This document shows, piece by piece, positions 17,120-24,989 of a DNA stretch of 64,000 nucleotides; the first letter of the stretch is position 1, and the number at the start of each line of letters is the position of its first letter. Origin of the DNA: Holophagales bacterium. Its GTDB lineage: Bacteria; Acidobacteriota; Thermoanaerobaculia; UBA5066. A model generated the notes under the pieces. That model was not told the origin of the DNA. It ran no database searches and was given only the letters and a program-made list of their open reading frames with translations. The DNA lies in assembly GCA_016719485.1 (NCBI GenBank), contig JADJZB010000011.1, forward strand, positions 62,001 through 126,000, given 5' to 3'. The position numbers were made by a program, and so were the translations under genes.

Positions 17120-17656
17120 TCAACCGCCGACGCGGGGTCTGACGACTGGGAACGCGGCCGAAACGAGGGTCGATCTCCGTCCTGCCGCCGTCCGGAACCC
17201 GTGAGTGAGTGCGGCGGCGGCCGCGTCGGCGGCGTCGAGCGCCAGACGCGAGAATCCGGAGGGGGAGCCCAGCAGTGAGAGGACCATCCTGCGGACCTGC
17301 TCCTTCTCGGCCTGTCCCGTACCGGTGACGGTCTTCTTGATCTCGGCGGGCGTGACCTCGTGGATGGGAATCCCGGCGCGGGCCAGCGCGAGCAGGAGGA
17401 CTCCCCTGGCCTCGCCGAGGGTGATCAGGCTCTGGGGGTTGACGCCCGAGAAGACCCGTTCCACGGCGGCCTCGTCGGGGCGCTCCCGCTCGACCACGGC
17501 GAGGAGGCCGTCGTGGATCGCGAGGAGCCTCTGGGCGAACGGCGTATTCGTCGCGGGGCGCAGGACCCCCGCCGCGACGAGCCGCGGCGGGCCTTCGAAG
17601 GAGACGAGAGCCCAGCCTGCGGCGCGGCTCCCCGGATCGACGCCGAGGATCCTCAC
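17120..17656 (-). CDS. ruvC: Holliday junction endonuclease RuvC
   Basis: 178 residues. RuvC resolves Holliday junctions made during recombination, together with RuvAB. The four catalytic acids are in place: Asp7 (GVDPGS), Glu66 (AVERVF), Asp141 and Asp144 (ALDAADAAAAALTH). The family motifs NPQSLITLGEARG and VTPAEIKKTVTGTGQAEKEQV are intact. It starts 13 bp after the yebC stop, the conserved yebC-ruvC arrangement. ruvA and ruvB are not in the window. The last 20 residues (after FRTAAG) are a basic, poorly conserved tail slightly longer than usual. Identification is certain. Confidence 0.96.
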   Translation of the reverse strand: MRILGVDPGSRAAGWALVSFEGPPRLVAAGVLRPATNTPFAQRLLAIHDGLLAVVERERPDEAAVERVFSGVNPQSLITLGEARGVLLLALARAGIPIHEVTPAEIKKTVTGTGQAEKEQVRRMVLSLLGSPSGFSRLALDAADAAAAALTHGFRTAAGRRSTLVSAAFPVVRPRVGG

Positions 17657-17669
17657 CCCGGCCCGGCGC

Positions 17670-18413
17670 TCAGGCGTCCTGGAGGTACTGGTCGTCGATG
17701 TCGCCGCTCGACCAGACCTTCTGCACGTCGTCGTTGTCCTCGAGCATGTCGAGGAGCTTCAGGAGGGCCGGAGCCTTGTCGCCGACGGCGACGGTCGTCG
17801 AGGGGATCATCTGCAGCTCGGCGGTCTGGAGCGCGAACTTCTTCGCCTCGAGCTGCGCCTTCACCGTCTCGAAGGAGGCCAGGTCGGTGATGATCTCGTA
17901 GATGTCCGAATCCTCGGCCTGGAAGTCCTCGGCGCCGGCCTCGAGCGCCGCTTCCATGAGCGCGTCCTCGGAAGCGGCGCCCTTCTCGACGGCGATGTAG
18001 CCCTTCTTCGAGAACTGGAAGGCGACCGACCCTGTCGCTCCCAGGTTCCCGCCGTACTTCGAGAGGAGGTGGCGGACCTCGGCGGTCGTCCGGTTCTTGT
18101 TGTCGGTCATCGCCTCGATGAGGATCGCGGCGCCTCCCGGGCCGTAGCCCTCGTAGGTGATCTCCTCGTAGGTGACGCCCTCGAGCTCGCCCGTTCCCCG
18201 CTTGATCGCCTTGTCGATGTTGTCCGAAGGCATCGAGGCTTTCTTCGCGGCGAGGACCGCGCTTCGGAGGCGCGGGTTCGAGTCGACCACGCCGCCGCCG
18301 ACCTTTGCGGACATCGTGATTTCCTTGATCAGCTTCGTGAAGAGCCGGCCGCGCTTGGCATCGGCGGCGCCCTTCTTGTGCTTGATCGTGCTCCACTTGC
18401 TGTGACCGGACAT
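17670..18413 (-). CDS. yebC: YebC/PmpR-family translation or transcription regulator
   Basis: 247 residues, full family length. It begins MSGHSKWSTIKHKKGAADAKR and carries the conserved NPRLRSAVLAAKKASMPSDNI and GYGPGGAAILIEAMTDNKNRT blocks. Family members are either DNA-binding regulators (PmpR) or ribosome-associated factors that relieve stalling at proline stretches. The latter would suit this proteome, which has many Pro-rich linkers. GAGGT lies 5 nt before the ATG at 18413. It is co-directional with ruvC (13 bp) and mtaB (69 bp upstream), and the three may form one transcript. Assignment is certain; which of the two roles applies is not. Confidence 0.95.
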   Translation of the reverse strand: MSGHSKWSTIKHKKGAADAKRGRLFTKLIKEITMSAKVGGGVVDSNPRLRSAVLAAKKASMPSDNIDKAIKRGTGELEGVTYEEITYEGYGPGGAAILIEAMTDNKNRTTAEVRHLLSKYGGNLGATGSVAFQFSKKGYIAVEKGAASEDALMEAALEAGAEDFQAEDSDIYEIITDLASFETVKAQLEAKKFALQTAELQMIPSTTVAVGDKAPALLKLLDMLEDNDDVQKVWSSGDIDDQYLQDA

Positions 18414-18482
18414 GGCTCACCTCGAGGAATTTGGGCCGCTGGGGCCGGGATTCAGAAGCCCCGAAGTCTATCAGGAGGCCCG

Positions 18483-19823
18483 TCAGGCCGGTTGAGCCTC
18501 GAGCGTTCCGTCGGCGCGGAGCGCGAGGCGCGCGCGGAATCGTGTTCCCGGCGGCGGGCTTCCCGCGGGGAGCGCCGTCTCGACGTAGGTCTCGGTCAGT
18601 CCGACGCCCCCGTTGAGGGTGACGAGGTCGGCTTCGCGTCCGTCGTGAGAGCGGGCGAACCGGCTGCGGAGCTCGGAGTCCAGGGCCCGGAGTCTCGCGG
18701 CGCGGCGCGAGACCACGACCCCGGGCACGCCGGTGTTCGGGACGAGGCTCGCGGCGGCGGTACCCGTGCGGGGAGAGAAGGGGAACACGTGAAGAGACGC
18801 GAGGGGGAGGTCCCGGAGCAGGGCTTCCGTCTCCGCGAACTCGGCGTCCGACTCTCCAGGAAACCCGGCGATGACGTCGGTCGCGAGATGGATCCGGGGG
18901 TTCGCCCGCCATGCGCGGAGGAGCAGGGTGCGGAACCGGGCCGCGGTCATGCCCCGTCGCATCCGGCGCAGAACGGTGTCGGATCCGGACTGGAGCGGCA
19001 GGTGCAGGTGGGGTGCGACGACGCCACCCGCGGCGACGAGGTCGACGACCGCATCCCCGGCTTCCATCGGCTCGAGGGACGAGAGACGGACCCGGCACGG
19101 CGGCGGGTGCGACCCGAGCCTCCCGAGAAGCGCCGCGAGGCTTTCGCTCCTTTCCGTTCCGAAAGCGGCGAGGTGAACCCCGCACAGGACGATCTCGGGA
19201 ACGCCCTGGCTGCCGAGGGCGTGGATGGCTTCCTCGACCTCGGCCAGCGGTGCGCTGCGTTCGTCACCCCGCAGGGATGGCACGATGCAGAACGCGCAGC
19301 GCCGGCCGCAACCGTCCTGGATCTTCAGGAACGCGCGTGTGCGGCCCGGTCCCGTCGTCCACGAAAGAGGCGAACGCAGGACCTCCTCCGGAGACACGCC
19401 GAGCGCGGCGACCTTTCCCGGGATGAGCCCCGCGGCCGCCTCCGCGATCAGGCGCGGCAGCGCTTCCGCGGTTCGGTGCCCGGCGACGAGATCGACCTCG
19501 GGACGCCGCGCCAGGGCGTCGGGGGCCCGCTCGGCGAGGCACCCCGTCACGGCGAGGAGCGCCGCGGGGTGTTCGCGGCGGAGGCGTCGGAGCAGCCGAA
19601 AGGCGTCGCGGTCCGCTCGTTCGGTCACGGTGCAGGCGTGGAGAACGACGACGTCTGCAGAGGCCGTCGGAGCAGCTCGAGAGATGCCGGCGGTCTCCAG
19701 TATCCGGGCGAGGTGACCCGCCTCGATCTGACTCACCTTGCATCCGAGAACCTGGACGACGTAGCCTCCGGACGCGCGTCCGGACGGGCGGTCCGAGGCG
19801 GTAAACTTCGTTGACAGGCCCAC
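18483..19823 (-). CDS. mtaB: tRNA (N6-threonylcarbamoyladenosine-2-methylthio)transferase MtaB
   Basis: 446 residues from GTG 19823. MtaB adds a methylthio group to t6A37 of tRNA using two 4Fe-4S clusters. The N-terminal UPF0004 cysteines (LGCKVSQIEAG, HACTVTERAD, TGCLAERAP), the radical SAM motif CGRRCAFC, and HLHLPLQSGSDTVLRRMRRGM are all present; a TRAM-like tail follows. The longer open frame from 19895 would run through the promoter of the divergent kinase gene, so I prefer GTG 19823, which has TATTAT 10 nt upstream. The family is clear; MtaB versus MiaB is chosen from the LGCKV start and the position of the cysteines. Confidence 0.88.
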   Translation of the reverse strand: MGLSTKFTASDRPSGRASGGYVVQVLGCKVSQIEAGHLARILETAGISRAAPTASADVVVLHACTVTERADRDAFRLLRRLRREHPAALLAVTGCLAERAPDALARRPEVDLVAGHRTAEALPRLIAEAAAGLIPGKVAALGVSPEEVLRSPLSWTTGPGRTRAFLKIQDGCGRRCAFCIVPSLRGDERSAPLAEVEEAIHALGSQGVPEIVLCGVHLAAFGTERSESLAALLGRLGSHPPPCRVRLSSLEPMEAGDAVVDLVAAGGVVAPHLHLPLQSGSDTVLRRMRRGMTAARFRTLLLRAWRANPRIHLATDVIAGFPGESDAEFAETEALLRDLPLASLHVFPFSPRTGTAAASLVPNTGVPGVVVSRRAARLRALDSELRSRFARSHDGREADLVTLNGGVGLTETYVETALPAGSPPPGTRFRARLALRADGTLEAQPA

Positions 19824-19838
19824 TTCCGGGGCGATAAT
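19811..19838 (+). promoter_or_regulatory. Sigma70-like promoter of the kinase-TonB fusion gene
   Basis: TTGACA (19811-19816), a 16-bp spacer and GATAAT (19833-19838) are the best plus-strand promoter match I found in the window. Transcription would start near 19845, about 55 nt before ATG 19901. The -35 lies inside the first codons of the divergent mtaB. Confidence 0.7.
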
Positions 19839-19839
19839 A
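19834..19839 (-). promoter_or_regulatory. -10-like box before mtaB, shared with the divergent promoter
   Basis: On the reverse strand TATTAT ends 10 nt before the mtaB GTG at 19823. It occupies the same bases as the plus-strand GATAAT, so the two divergent promoters would compete for one AT-rich box. Confidence 0.45.
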
Positions 19840-19900
19840 GGTGACTTTCCGGAGGAGACTTCGGAGTGCGGGGGGGACCGGGCCACAGGCCCCACGACGT

Positions 19901-22744
19901 ATGGCGAAGACGATTCTCCTGATTGAATACGAGCCGAGATACCTCGACCGCATAAAGGGTTATCTCGCCGGGAAGGACTTCGATCTCGTCGTCGCCAAGG
20001 ACGGCGAGGACGGACTCGAGGCGTACAGGCGTGCCCGGCCCGACCTCGTTCTCATCTCGACGGTCCTGCCGAAGCTGCGGACGCGCGACGTCATCCGCGG
20101 GATGCAGGCCCTCGGGGCCACGCCGCCGGTTCTCCTGATGGCGTCCGGCTACAAGGGCAAGGACAAGAAGGCCGACGCGGCCCGTGAGGGTGCGACCGGA
20201 ATCCTGGAGAAGCCGTTCGCCGAGGAGGCCCTCCTCGCCGAGATTTCCGCCGCGCTCGGCGGCAGAAGCCACGACCCCTTCCCGGGAGCGGGTGCGCAGC
20301 CGCTCCTTTCTGCGGACGACATCTTCTCGGACGTCATCTCCGGCGTGGAAGCGGCGGAAAAAGAGGAGAAGGCGCGCCCCGCGCCGGCCGGAACCGACCC
20401 CGGGATCAACCGTAAGCTCGAGCAGACGCTCTCGGGCATCCTGTCCCGTCCTACGACGAAAGCGCCCTCGGCGTCGACGCCGAAGGCGGACGCTCCGGCA
20501 CCGGCGCGCTCCGAGCCGGTCTCCGACAGGACCCTCAGGGTGGACTCCGGCTCGCTGCCCATTCCGGCCCCGAAGCCGAAGGTCGATACGGCCGTCGACC
20601 GGATGCTCACGGACACGCTCTCGGGCCTGCGCCCGATCAAGCCGGCGGAAAAGGCGGAGAAGCCCGCCGCCGCCCCGGCGCCCGCTCCGAAGCCGGCGCC
20701 CGCGCCCACGCCGGAGCCCGCTCCGGTTCCGAAACCGCAACCCGCCCCCGCTGCCCGTCCCGTGGAGCCGCCGGCTCCGAAGGGCAGGCCGGGCGCCGGC
20801 GGCCCCGGGGGCTTCGGCCGCTACCAGCTCCTCGAGAAGATCGCGGCCGGCGGGATGGCCGAGGTCTACAGGGCCCGCATGCGCGGGGAGGAAGGCTTCG
20901 AGAAGATCGTCGCCATCAAGCGGATCCTCCCGCACATGGCCGACAACGATGACTTCATCACGATGTTCATCGACGAGGCCAAGCTCGCGGCGCAGCTGAC
21001 CCACAACAACATCATCCACATCTACGACCTGGGCAAGGAAGACGCCTACCACTACATCGCGATGGAGTACGTCGAGGGCAAGGACCTTCGCTCCATCCTG
21101 AAGACGGCGTCGGAGAAGGGCTATCCGCTCCCGGTCGAGCTGGCTCTCTTCATCGCCTCCAAGGTCGCCAACGCCCTCGACTATGCGCACCGGCGGATGG
21201 GGCTCGACGGCAAGGAGCTGAACCTCGTCCATCGCGACGTGTCCCCCCAGAACGTCCTCATCAGCTTCGAGGGAGACATCAAGCTCTGCGACTTCGGCAT
21301 CGCCAAGGCGGCGACGAAGGTCCAGCAGACGCAGGCGGGCGCGCTCAAGGGAAAGCTCCAGTACATGTCCCCCGAGCAGGCCTGGGGAAAGAAGGTCGAC
21401 CGCCGGACCGACATCTTCTCGCTCGGCATCGTCCTCTTCGAGATGCTCGCGGGCGAGCGCCTCTTCAGCGGCGACACCGACCTGACGATCCTCGAGCAGG
21501 TGCGCGACGCCCGCTCGGAGCCGCCGTCGCTCAAGAACCCCGACGTCCCGAAGAAGGTCGACCAGATCGTCCTCAAGGCCCTCGCCAAGAACCCGCAGGA
21601 CCGCTACCAGAACGCCTCGGAGATGGAGAAGGACATCAACTCGGTCCTCTACTCCTTCCAGCCCGCTCCGGGTCCGGCGGACCTCGCGATCTTCATGCAC
21701 CGCCTCGTCGAGGCGAGCGCGGCGGCGTCGGACGCACAGATCGACGCGGCCTTCGCGCAGGTCGCGGCGGCGCCCGCACCCGAGGAGAAGAAGAAGGGCA
21801 AGGGGCTCGTCATCTCCAAGAAGGAGAAGGCGGCCGAGCCCGCGCCCGTTCCGGAACCGGTCGAGGTCTCGCAGCCCGCGATGAGCCTCGGAGACGAGCC
21901 CGGCAAGAGCCGGACCGGCCTCTTCGCCGGCATCGGTGTCGGGGTCCTCGTCCTCGCTGCAGCTGCTTACTTCATGACACGCGGCAAGGCGCCGGAGCCG
22001 GTTCCGGTCCCCGCCCCCGTTCCCGCCGCCGCCACCGAGGCCGCGCCGGCGACGACGGCCGTGGAGCCCGCCGCGCCCGAGAAGGTCATCGACCCGAAGG
22101 CTCTGGAGGCCGAGCTGCGCAAGGCCACGGCCGAGGAAGCCAAGAAGCTCCGCGAGGCGGCGCAGAAGGCTGCAGCCGAGCAGGCCAAGCCCGCCGCTCC
22201 GGGCGCCGTGCAGCCGGCCGCTCCGGCCGTGTCACTGGCGCCGAGCCAGCCTCTACAGCCGCCGAAGGCCGCGCCGGAGCCGACCCGGGCCCCGGAGCCG
22301 CCGAAGGCGGCCGAGCCGACGCCCGTTCCGCCGAAGCCGACCGAGCCGCCCGCCGTCGTCGAGGTACCGCGCCCGGCGGCTCCGGCGCCGGCCGCTCCCG
22401 CAGCGGCCTCCGCGGCCGTACGCGAAGGCGATCTGGTGGGGCCGGGAGCGGGGGTCGTCGAGCCGCAGATCGTCAAGCTCGGCCGGTTCCCGCCCCTGCC
22501 GCCGCAGGCCAAGCAGATCCAGGCCAGGCGCAACGACCCGTCCGGCCTCGGCACGGTTGCGATCATGGCTCTCGTGACCGAGACGGGCCAGGTGAGCGAC
22601 GCCCGGGTCGTCCGCTCGTCGACGTACAAGTTCGTCGACGAGGCGGCCCTCGCCGCTCTCAGGGGATCGCAGATCAAGCCCGCCACGAAGGGTGGCGTCC
22701 GGGTGAAGATGTGGAAGACTTTCTCCATCACCGTCAAGCCTTGA
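19901..22744 (+). CDS. Pseudo-receiver / Ser-Thr kinase / transmembrane / TonB C-terminal fusion
   Basis: 947 residues from ATG 19901 (MAKTILLIEYEPRYL). A response-regulator-like domain (about 1-120) lacks the phospho-acceptor: Ser53 replaces Asp (LVLISTVLP), and Glu9/Glu11 replace the acidic pair. An Ala/Pro linker leads to a complete Hanks kinase (about 305-575: AAGGMAEVYRA, VAIKRI, HRDVSPQN near 443, DFGIAK near 463). One membrane helix follows (about 671-691), then a long Pro/Ala/Glu-rich spacer and a TonB-type C-terminal domain (about 850-947: TVAIMALVTETGQVSDARVVRSS). The tail would be periplasmic. It could couple kinase state to an outer-membrane partner. No ExbB/ExbD genes are near. 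Confidence 0.9.
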   Translation: MAKTILLIEYEPRYLDRIKGYLAGKDFDLVVAKDGEDGLEAYRRARPDLVLISTVLPKLRTRDVIRGMQALGATPPVLLMASGYKGKDKKADAAREGATGILEKPFAEEALLAEISAALGGRSHDPFPGAGAQPLLSADDIFSDVISGVEAAEKEEKARPAPAGTDPGINRKLEQTLSGILSRPTTKAPSASTPKADAPAPARSEPVSDRTLRVDSGSLPIPAPKPKVDTAVDRMLTDTLSGLRPIKPAEKAEKPAAAPAPAPKPAPAPTPEPAPVPKPQPAPAARPVEPPAPKGRPGAGGPGGFGRYQLLEKIAAGGMAEVYRARMRGEEGFEKIVAIKRILPHMADNDDFITMFIDEAKLAAQLTHNNIIHIYDLGKEDAYHYIAMEYVEGKDLRSILKTASEKGYPLPVELALFIASKVANALDYAHRRMGLDGKELNLVHRDVSPQNVLISFEGDIKLCDFGIAKAATKVQQTQAGALKGKLQYMSPEQAWGKKVDRRTDIFSLGIVLFEMLAGERLFSGDTDLTILEQVRDARSEPPSLKNPDVPKKVDQIVLKALAKNPQDRYQNASEMEKDINSVLYSFQPAPGPADLAIFMHRLVEASAAASDAQIDAAFAQVAAAPAPEEKKKGKGLVISKKEKAAEPAPVPEPVEVSQPAMSLGDEPGKSRTGLFAGIGVGVLVLAAAAYFMTRGKAPEPVPVPAPVPAAATEAAPATTAVEPAAPEKVIDPKALEAELRKATAEEAKKLREAAQKAAAEQAKPAAPGAVQPAAPAVSLAPSQPLQPPKAAPEPTRAPEPPKAAEPTPVPPKPTEPPAVVEVPRPAAPAPAAPAAASAAVREGDLVGPGAGVVEPQIVKLGRFPPLPPQAKQIQARRNDPSGLGTVAIMALVTETGQVSDARVVRSSTYKFVDEAALAALRGSQIKPATKGGVRVKMWKTFSITVKP

Positions 22745-22832
22745 AGCGGACGGGGCTGGCGAGACGAGACAGAACGTGGCGCCCGGGGCGCCGTGAGAAA
22801 ACCGGAATGGGAATTCGAGAAGGAGTTTCCGC

Positions 22833-23054
22833 ATGAGTCTCAACGACGAACAGAGGAAGTTCTACGAGAACACGCTCCGCGTCACGAAGAAGGAGATCAG
22901 CGACCTGGAAGCCCAGATCCAGGAAGAGCTGGCCAAGGTGAAAGAGCGTCTCGCCGAGCTTCAGAACGGCCAGAAAGCGGCGCGCCAGATGTACGCCGCG
23001 GCGTGCCTTCGCCTCGGCATCCAGAACGATCTCGAGGAGTCCGAGGAGTCCTGA
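22833..23054 (+). CDS. Small coiled-coil hypothetical protein
   Basis: 73 residues, starting MSLNDEQRKFYENTL, with AAGGAG 7 nt before ATG 22833. It is highly charged and heptad-like across residues 15-50 (SDLEAQIQEELAKVKERLAEL), so probably a helical or coiled-coil cytoplasmic protein. A second short helix contains the lone Cys (AAACLRLGIQN), and the end is acidic. It follows the kinase-TonB fusion by 88 bp and is itself followed by a strong hairpin, so the two may form one transcription unit. I do not recognise a family. The good ribosome site and isolated position support it as a real gene. Confidence 0.7.
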   Translation: MSLNDEQRKFYENTLRVTKKEISDLEAQIQEELAKVKERLAELQNGQKAARQMYAAACLRLGIQNDLEESEES

Positions 23055-23092
23055 CGGGCTCCCGGCGCTCGTCGTCCCGACGGTCGCTGACG

Positions 23093-23129
23093 GGCCCCGG
23101 CACCCACATCGCGTGACGGTGCCGGGGCC
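23093..23129 (+). terminator. Rho-independent-type terminator after the small coiled-coil gene
   Basis: A perfect 12-bp stem GGCCCCGGCACC / GGTGCCGGGGCC (23093-23104 with 23118-23129) closes a 13-nt loop, followed by TTTGCCTTCTC. It ends the kinase/coiled-coil unit and separates it from the ABC-importer genes. Confidence 0.75.
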
Positions 23130-23148
23130 TTTGCCTTCTCTCCCCGTC

Positions 23149-24003
23149 GTGCGCCTTCCGCCCGGCTCTCTCCACGGGCTCGCGCTCGCGCTCCTCGTGG
23201 TCACGATGCCCACCGTGGCCGCAGGGCCGCAGCGCGTCGTCGCGCTGGCACCGTCGGCGGCCGAGATCATCTATGCCCTTGGAGCGGCGGAGAGGGTCGT
23301 CGGGGTATCGGATTTCGCGGCGGATCTGGCGGAGTCGAAAGGGAAAGCCAGGCTCGGGGGCTTCTCCCCCGATCTCGAGCGGATCGCGGCCCTTCGGCCC
23401 GACCTCGCCGTCGTGTCCCGGGACGGGACCGACCGGCGCGCAGCGGATCGTCTCGCCTCGCTCGGCATACGCGTGGTCGTGACCGACGCCGATTCTCTCG
23501 CCGGGGTCTTCGAGGACATCCGGACGGTCGGGGAGGCCCTCGGAACGACCGTCGCGGCGGATCGCCTGGTGTCCTCGCTGGAGCGCCGTGCCGGAGCGGC
23601 CGAAGCCCGCTCGCGAGCCCGGAAGGGCAGCGAGCGTCCGAGCGCCCTCGCGTTGATCTGGCCGGACCCCCCGGTCGTCGCGGGTCCCGCGACCTTCATC
23701 GGGGACCTCCTTCTCCGGGCGGGGGTCGACAACGTCGTTCCGAGGTCCGCCGGACAATGGCCCCGCGTCTCGCACGAGACGCTCGTCTCGTGGAGCCCGC
23801 GCGTCCTCGTCCGCCCCGAGACCATCGAGAATGGAGCCGCCTTCAAGGCGGCCTTTGCACCGGGGAGCCGGTGGCATCTCCTTCCGGCGGTGCGCGACGG
23901 CCGCGTCGTCGTCCTTCCCGGGGCGTGGCTCGAGCGCCCGGGTCCGAGACTCGTCGACGCCCTGGAAGCGCTCGTCGAGAAGCTCCGGGAGCTCGGGCCG
24001 TGA
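23149..24003 (+). CDS. Periplasmic substrate-binding protein of a BtuF/FecB-type ABC importer
   Basis: 284 residues from GTG 23149. An in-frame GTG at 23113 exists but lies inside the loop of the preceding terminator hairpin, so I reject it. A signal peptide (hydrophobic LALALLVVTM, ending VAAG) precedes a class III binding protein: RVVALAPSAAEIIYALGAAERVVGVSDF, then LERIAALRPDLAVV. The fold binds cobalamin, haem or ferric chelates. Cobalamin is plausible because a possibly B12-dependent radical SAM enzyme is encoded at 59.4 kb, but no B12 riboswitch is visible. Its stop overlaps the permease GTG by 4 bp. The family is secure, the ligand uncertain. Confidence 0.88.
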   Translation: MRLPPGSLHGLALALLVVTMPTVAAGPQRVVALAPSAAEIIYALGAAERVVGVSDFAADLAESKGKARLGGFSPDLERIAALRPDLAVVSRDGTDRRAADRLASLGIRVVVTDADSLAGVFEDIRTVGEALGTTVAADRLVSSLERRAGAAEARSRARKGSERPSALALIWPDPPVVAGPATFIGDLLLRAGVDNVVPRSAGQWPRVSHETLVSWSPRVLVRPETIENGAAFKAAFAPGSRWHLLPAVRDGRVVVLPGAWLERPGPRLVDALEALVEKLRELGP

Positions 24004-24989
24004 GACGCACCGGCCCCTTCCTCCTCGCCCTTCTCTTCCTCGCACTCGCCGCGCTCCTCGCTTCGCTGCTCGTCGGAAGCGTTTCCGTCGCCCCCTCCGA
24101 CGCCCTGGCAGCGCTCGCGGGAACGGGCGAACAGGCCACCGTGACGATCGTCCGCGACCTCCGCCTCCCGCGCGCCCTGCTCGGCCTCCTCGTCGGCGGC
24201 GCGCTCGCCCTCTCGGGCGCGGCCCTCCAGGCCCTCCTCGGCAACCCCCTCGCGGACCCGTACCTTCTCGGCGTCTCGGGGGGCGCAGCCTGCGGCACCC
24301 TGTTCGCGGTCATCCTCGGCGCCGGAGCGGGCGGTCTTCTCGGCTCGTTCGCGCTCCCGATCGCATCTCTCGCGGGCGCGCTCGGTGCCGTCCTCCTCGT
24401 CGGTCTCGGCGCGTCGGTGGGTGGCAGGCTCGACCGCGGGCGACTTCTCCTGTCGGGCGTCGTCGTGAACGCTCTCGCCTCGGCGATCCTCCTCTTCCTT
24501 CTCTCCTTCAGCGACGCGGCCGGCGCGCGCGGCTTCGTGTTCTGGATGCTCGGCTCGCTCTCCGGCGCCACGGGAGACGCCGTGCTCTCCCTCGCCGCGT
24601 ACGCCGCGATCGGCCTCGCCGTCCTGCTCCCGCTCGCGCGCGCCTTCGACGCGCTGACCCTCGGCGAGGAGACCGCCTTCACGCTCGGTGTCCCGGTGGA
24701 GCGGGCCAAACGGGTCGCCTACGTCGCCGCCTCCCTCCTGGCGGCGGCGGCCGTCGCGCACGCGGGAATCATCGGATTCGTCGGCCTCCTCGTCCCCCAC
24801 CTCGTGAGGCGCCTGACGCGGGGCCACAGGGCGCTCCTTCTCGGCTCCTTCCTGGGAGGCGGAATACTCCTCGTGGCCTCCGACCTCCTCGCGCGGACGC
24901 TCTTCGCCCCGAACGAGATCTCGATCGGCGCGGTGACCGCGCTCCTCGGCGCGCCGGCGTTCCTCGTCCTCCTCAGGAGGCGGGCCTGA
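24000..24989 (+). CDS. BtuC/FecCD-type ABC importer permease
   Basis: 329 residues from GTG 24000, which overlaps the binding-protein stop (GTGA). About ten membrane helices are present, with the FecCD landmarks LRLPRALLGLLVGGALALSGAALQ, NPLADPYLLGVSGGAACG and GIIGFVGLLVPHLVRR. It forms the transmembrane channel of the importer with the binding protein upstream and the ATPase downstream. The substrate is cobalamin or an iron chelate; the sequence does not discriminate. The first helix is preceded by only six residues, normal for this family. Confidence 0.92.
   Translation: MRRTGPFLLALLFLALAALLASLLVGSVSVAPSDALAALAGTGEQATVTIVRDLRLPRALLGLLVGGALALSGAALQALLGNPLADPYLLGVSGGAACGTLFAVILGAGAGGLLGSFALPIASLAGALGAVLLVGLGASVGGRLDRGRLLLSGVVVNALASAILLFLLSFSDAAGARGFVFWMLGSLSGATGDAVLSLAAYAAIGLAVLLPLARAFDALTLGEETAFTLGVPVERAKRVAYVAASLLAAAAVAHAGIIGFVGLLVPHLVRRLTRGHRALLLGSFLGGGILLVASDLLARTLFAPNEISIGAVTALLGAPAFLVLLRRRA

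Noticed and set aside
18483..19895. MtaB start at 19895
   Set aside because: That N-terminus would run through the TTGACA/GATAAT promoter of the divergent gene and adds about 24 residues not seen in the family; GTG 19823 fits better.
23055..23148. Cobalamin riboswitch before the BtuF-like gene
   Set aside because: Only about 90 bp is available and it is mostly a terminator hairpin; no B12-box-like sequence is visible.
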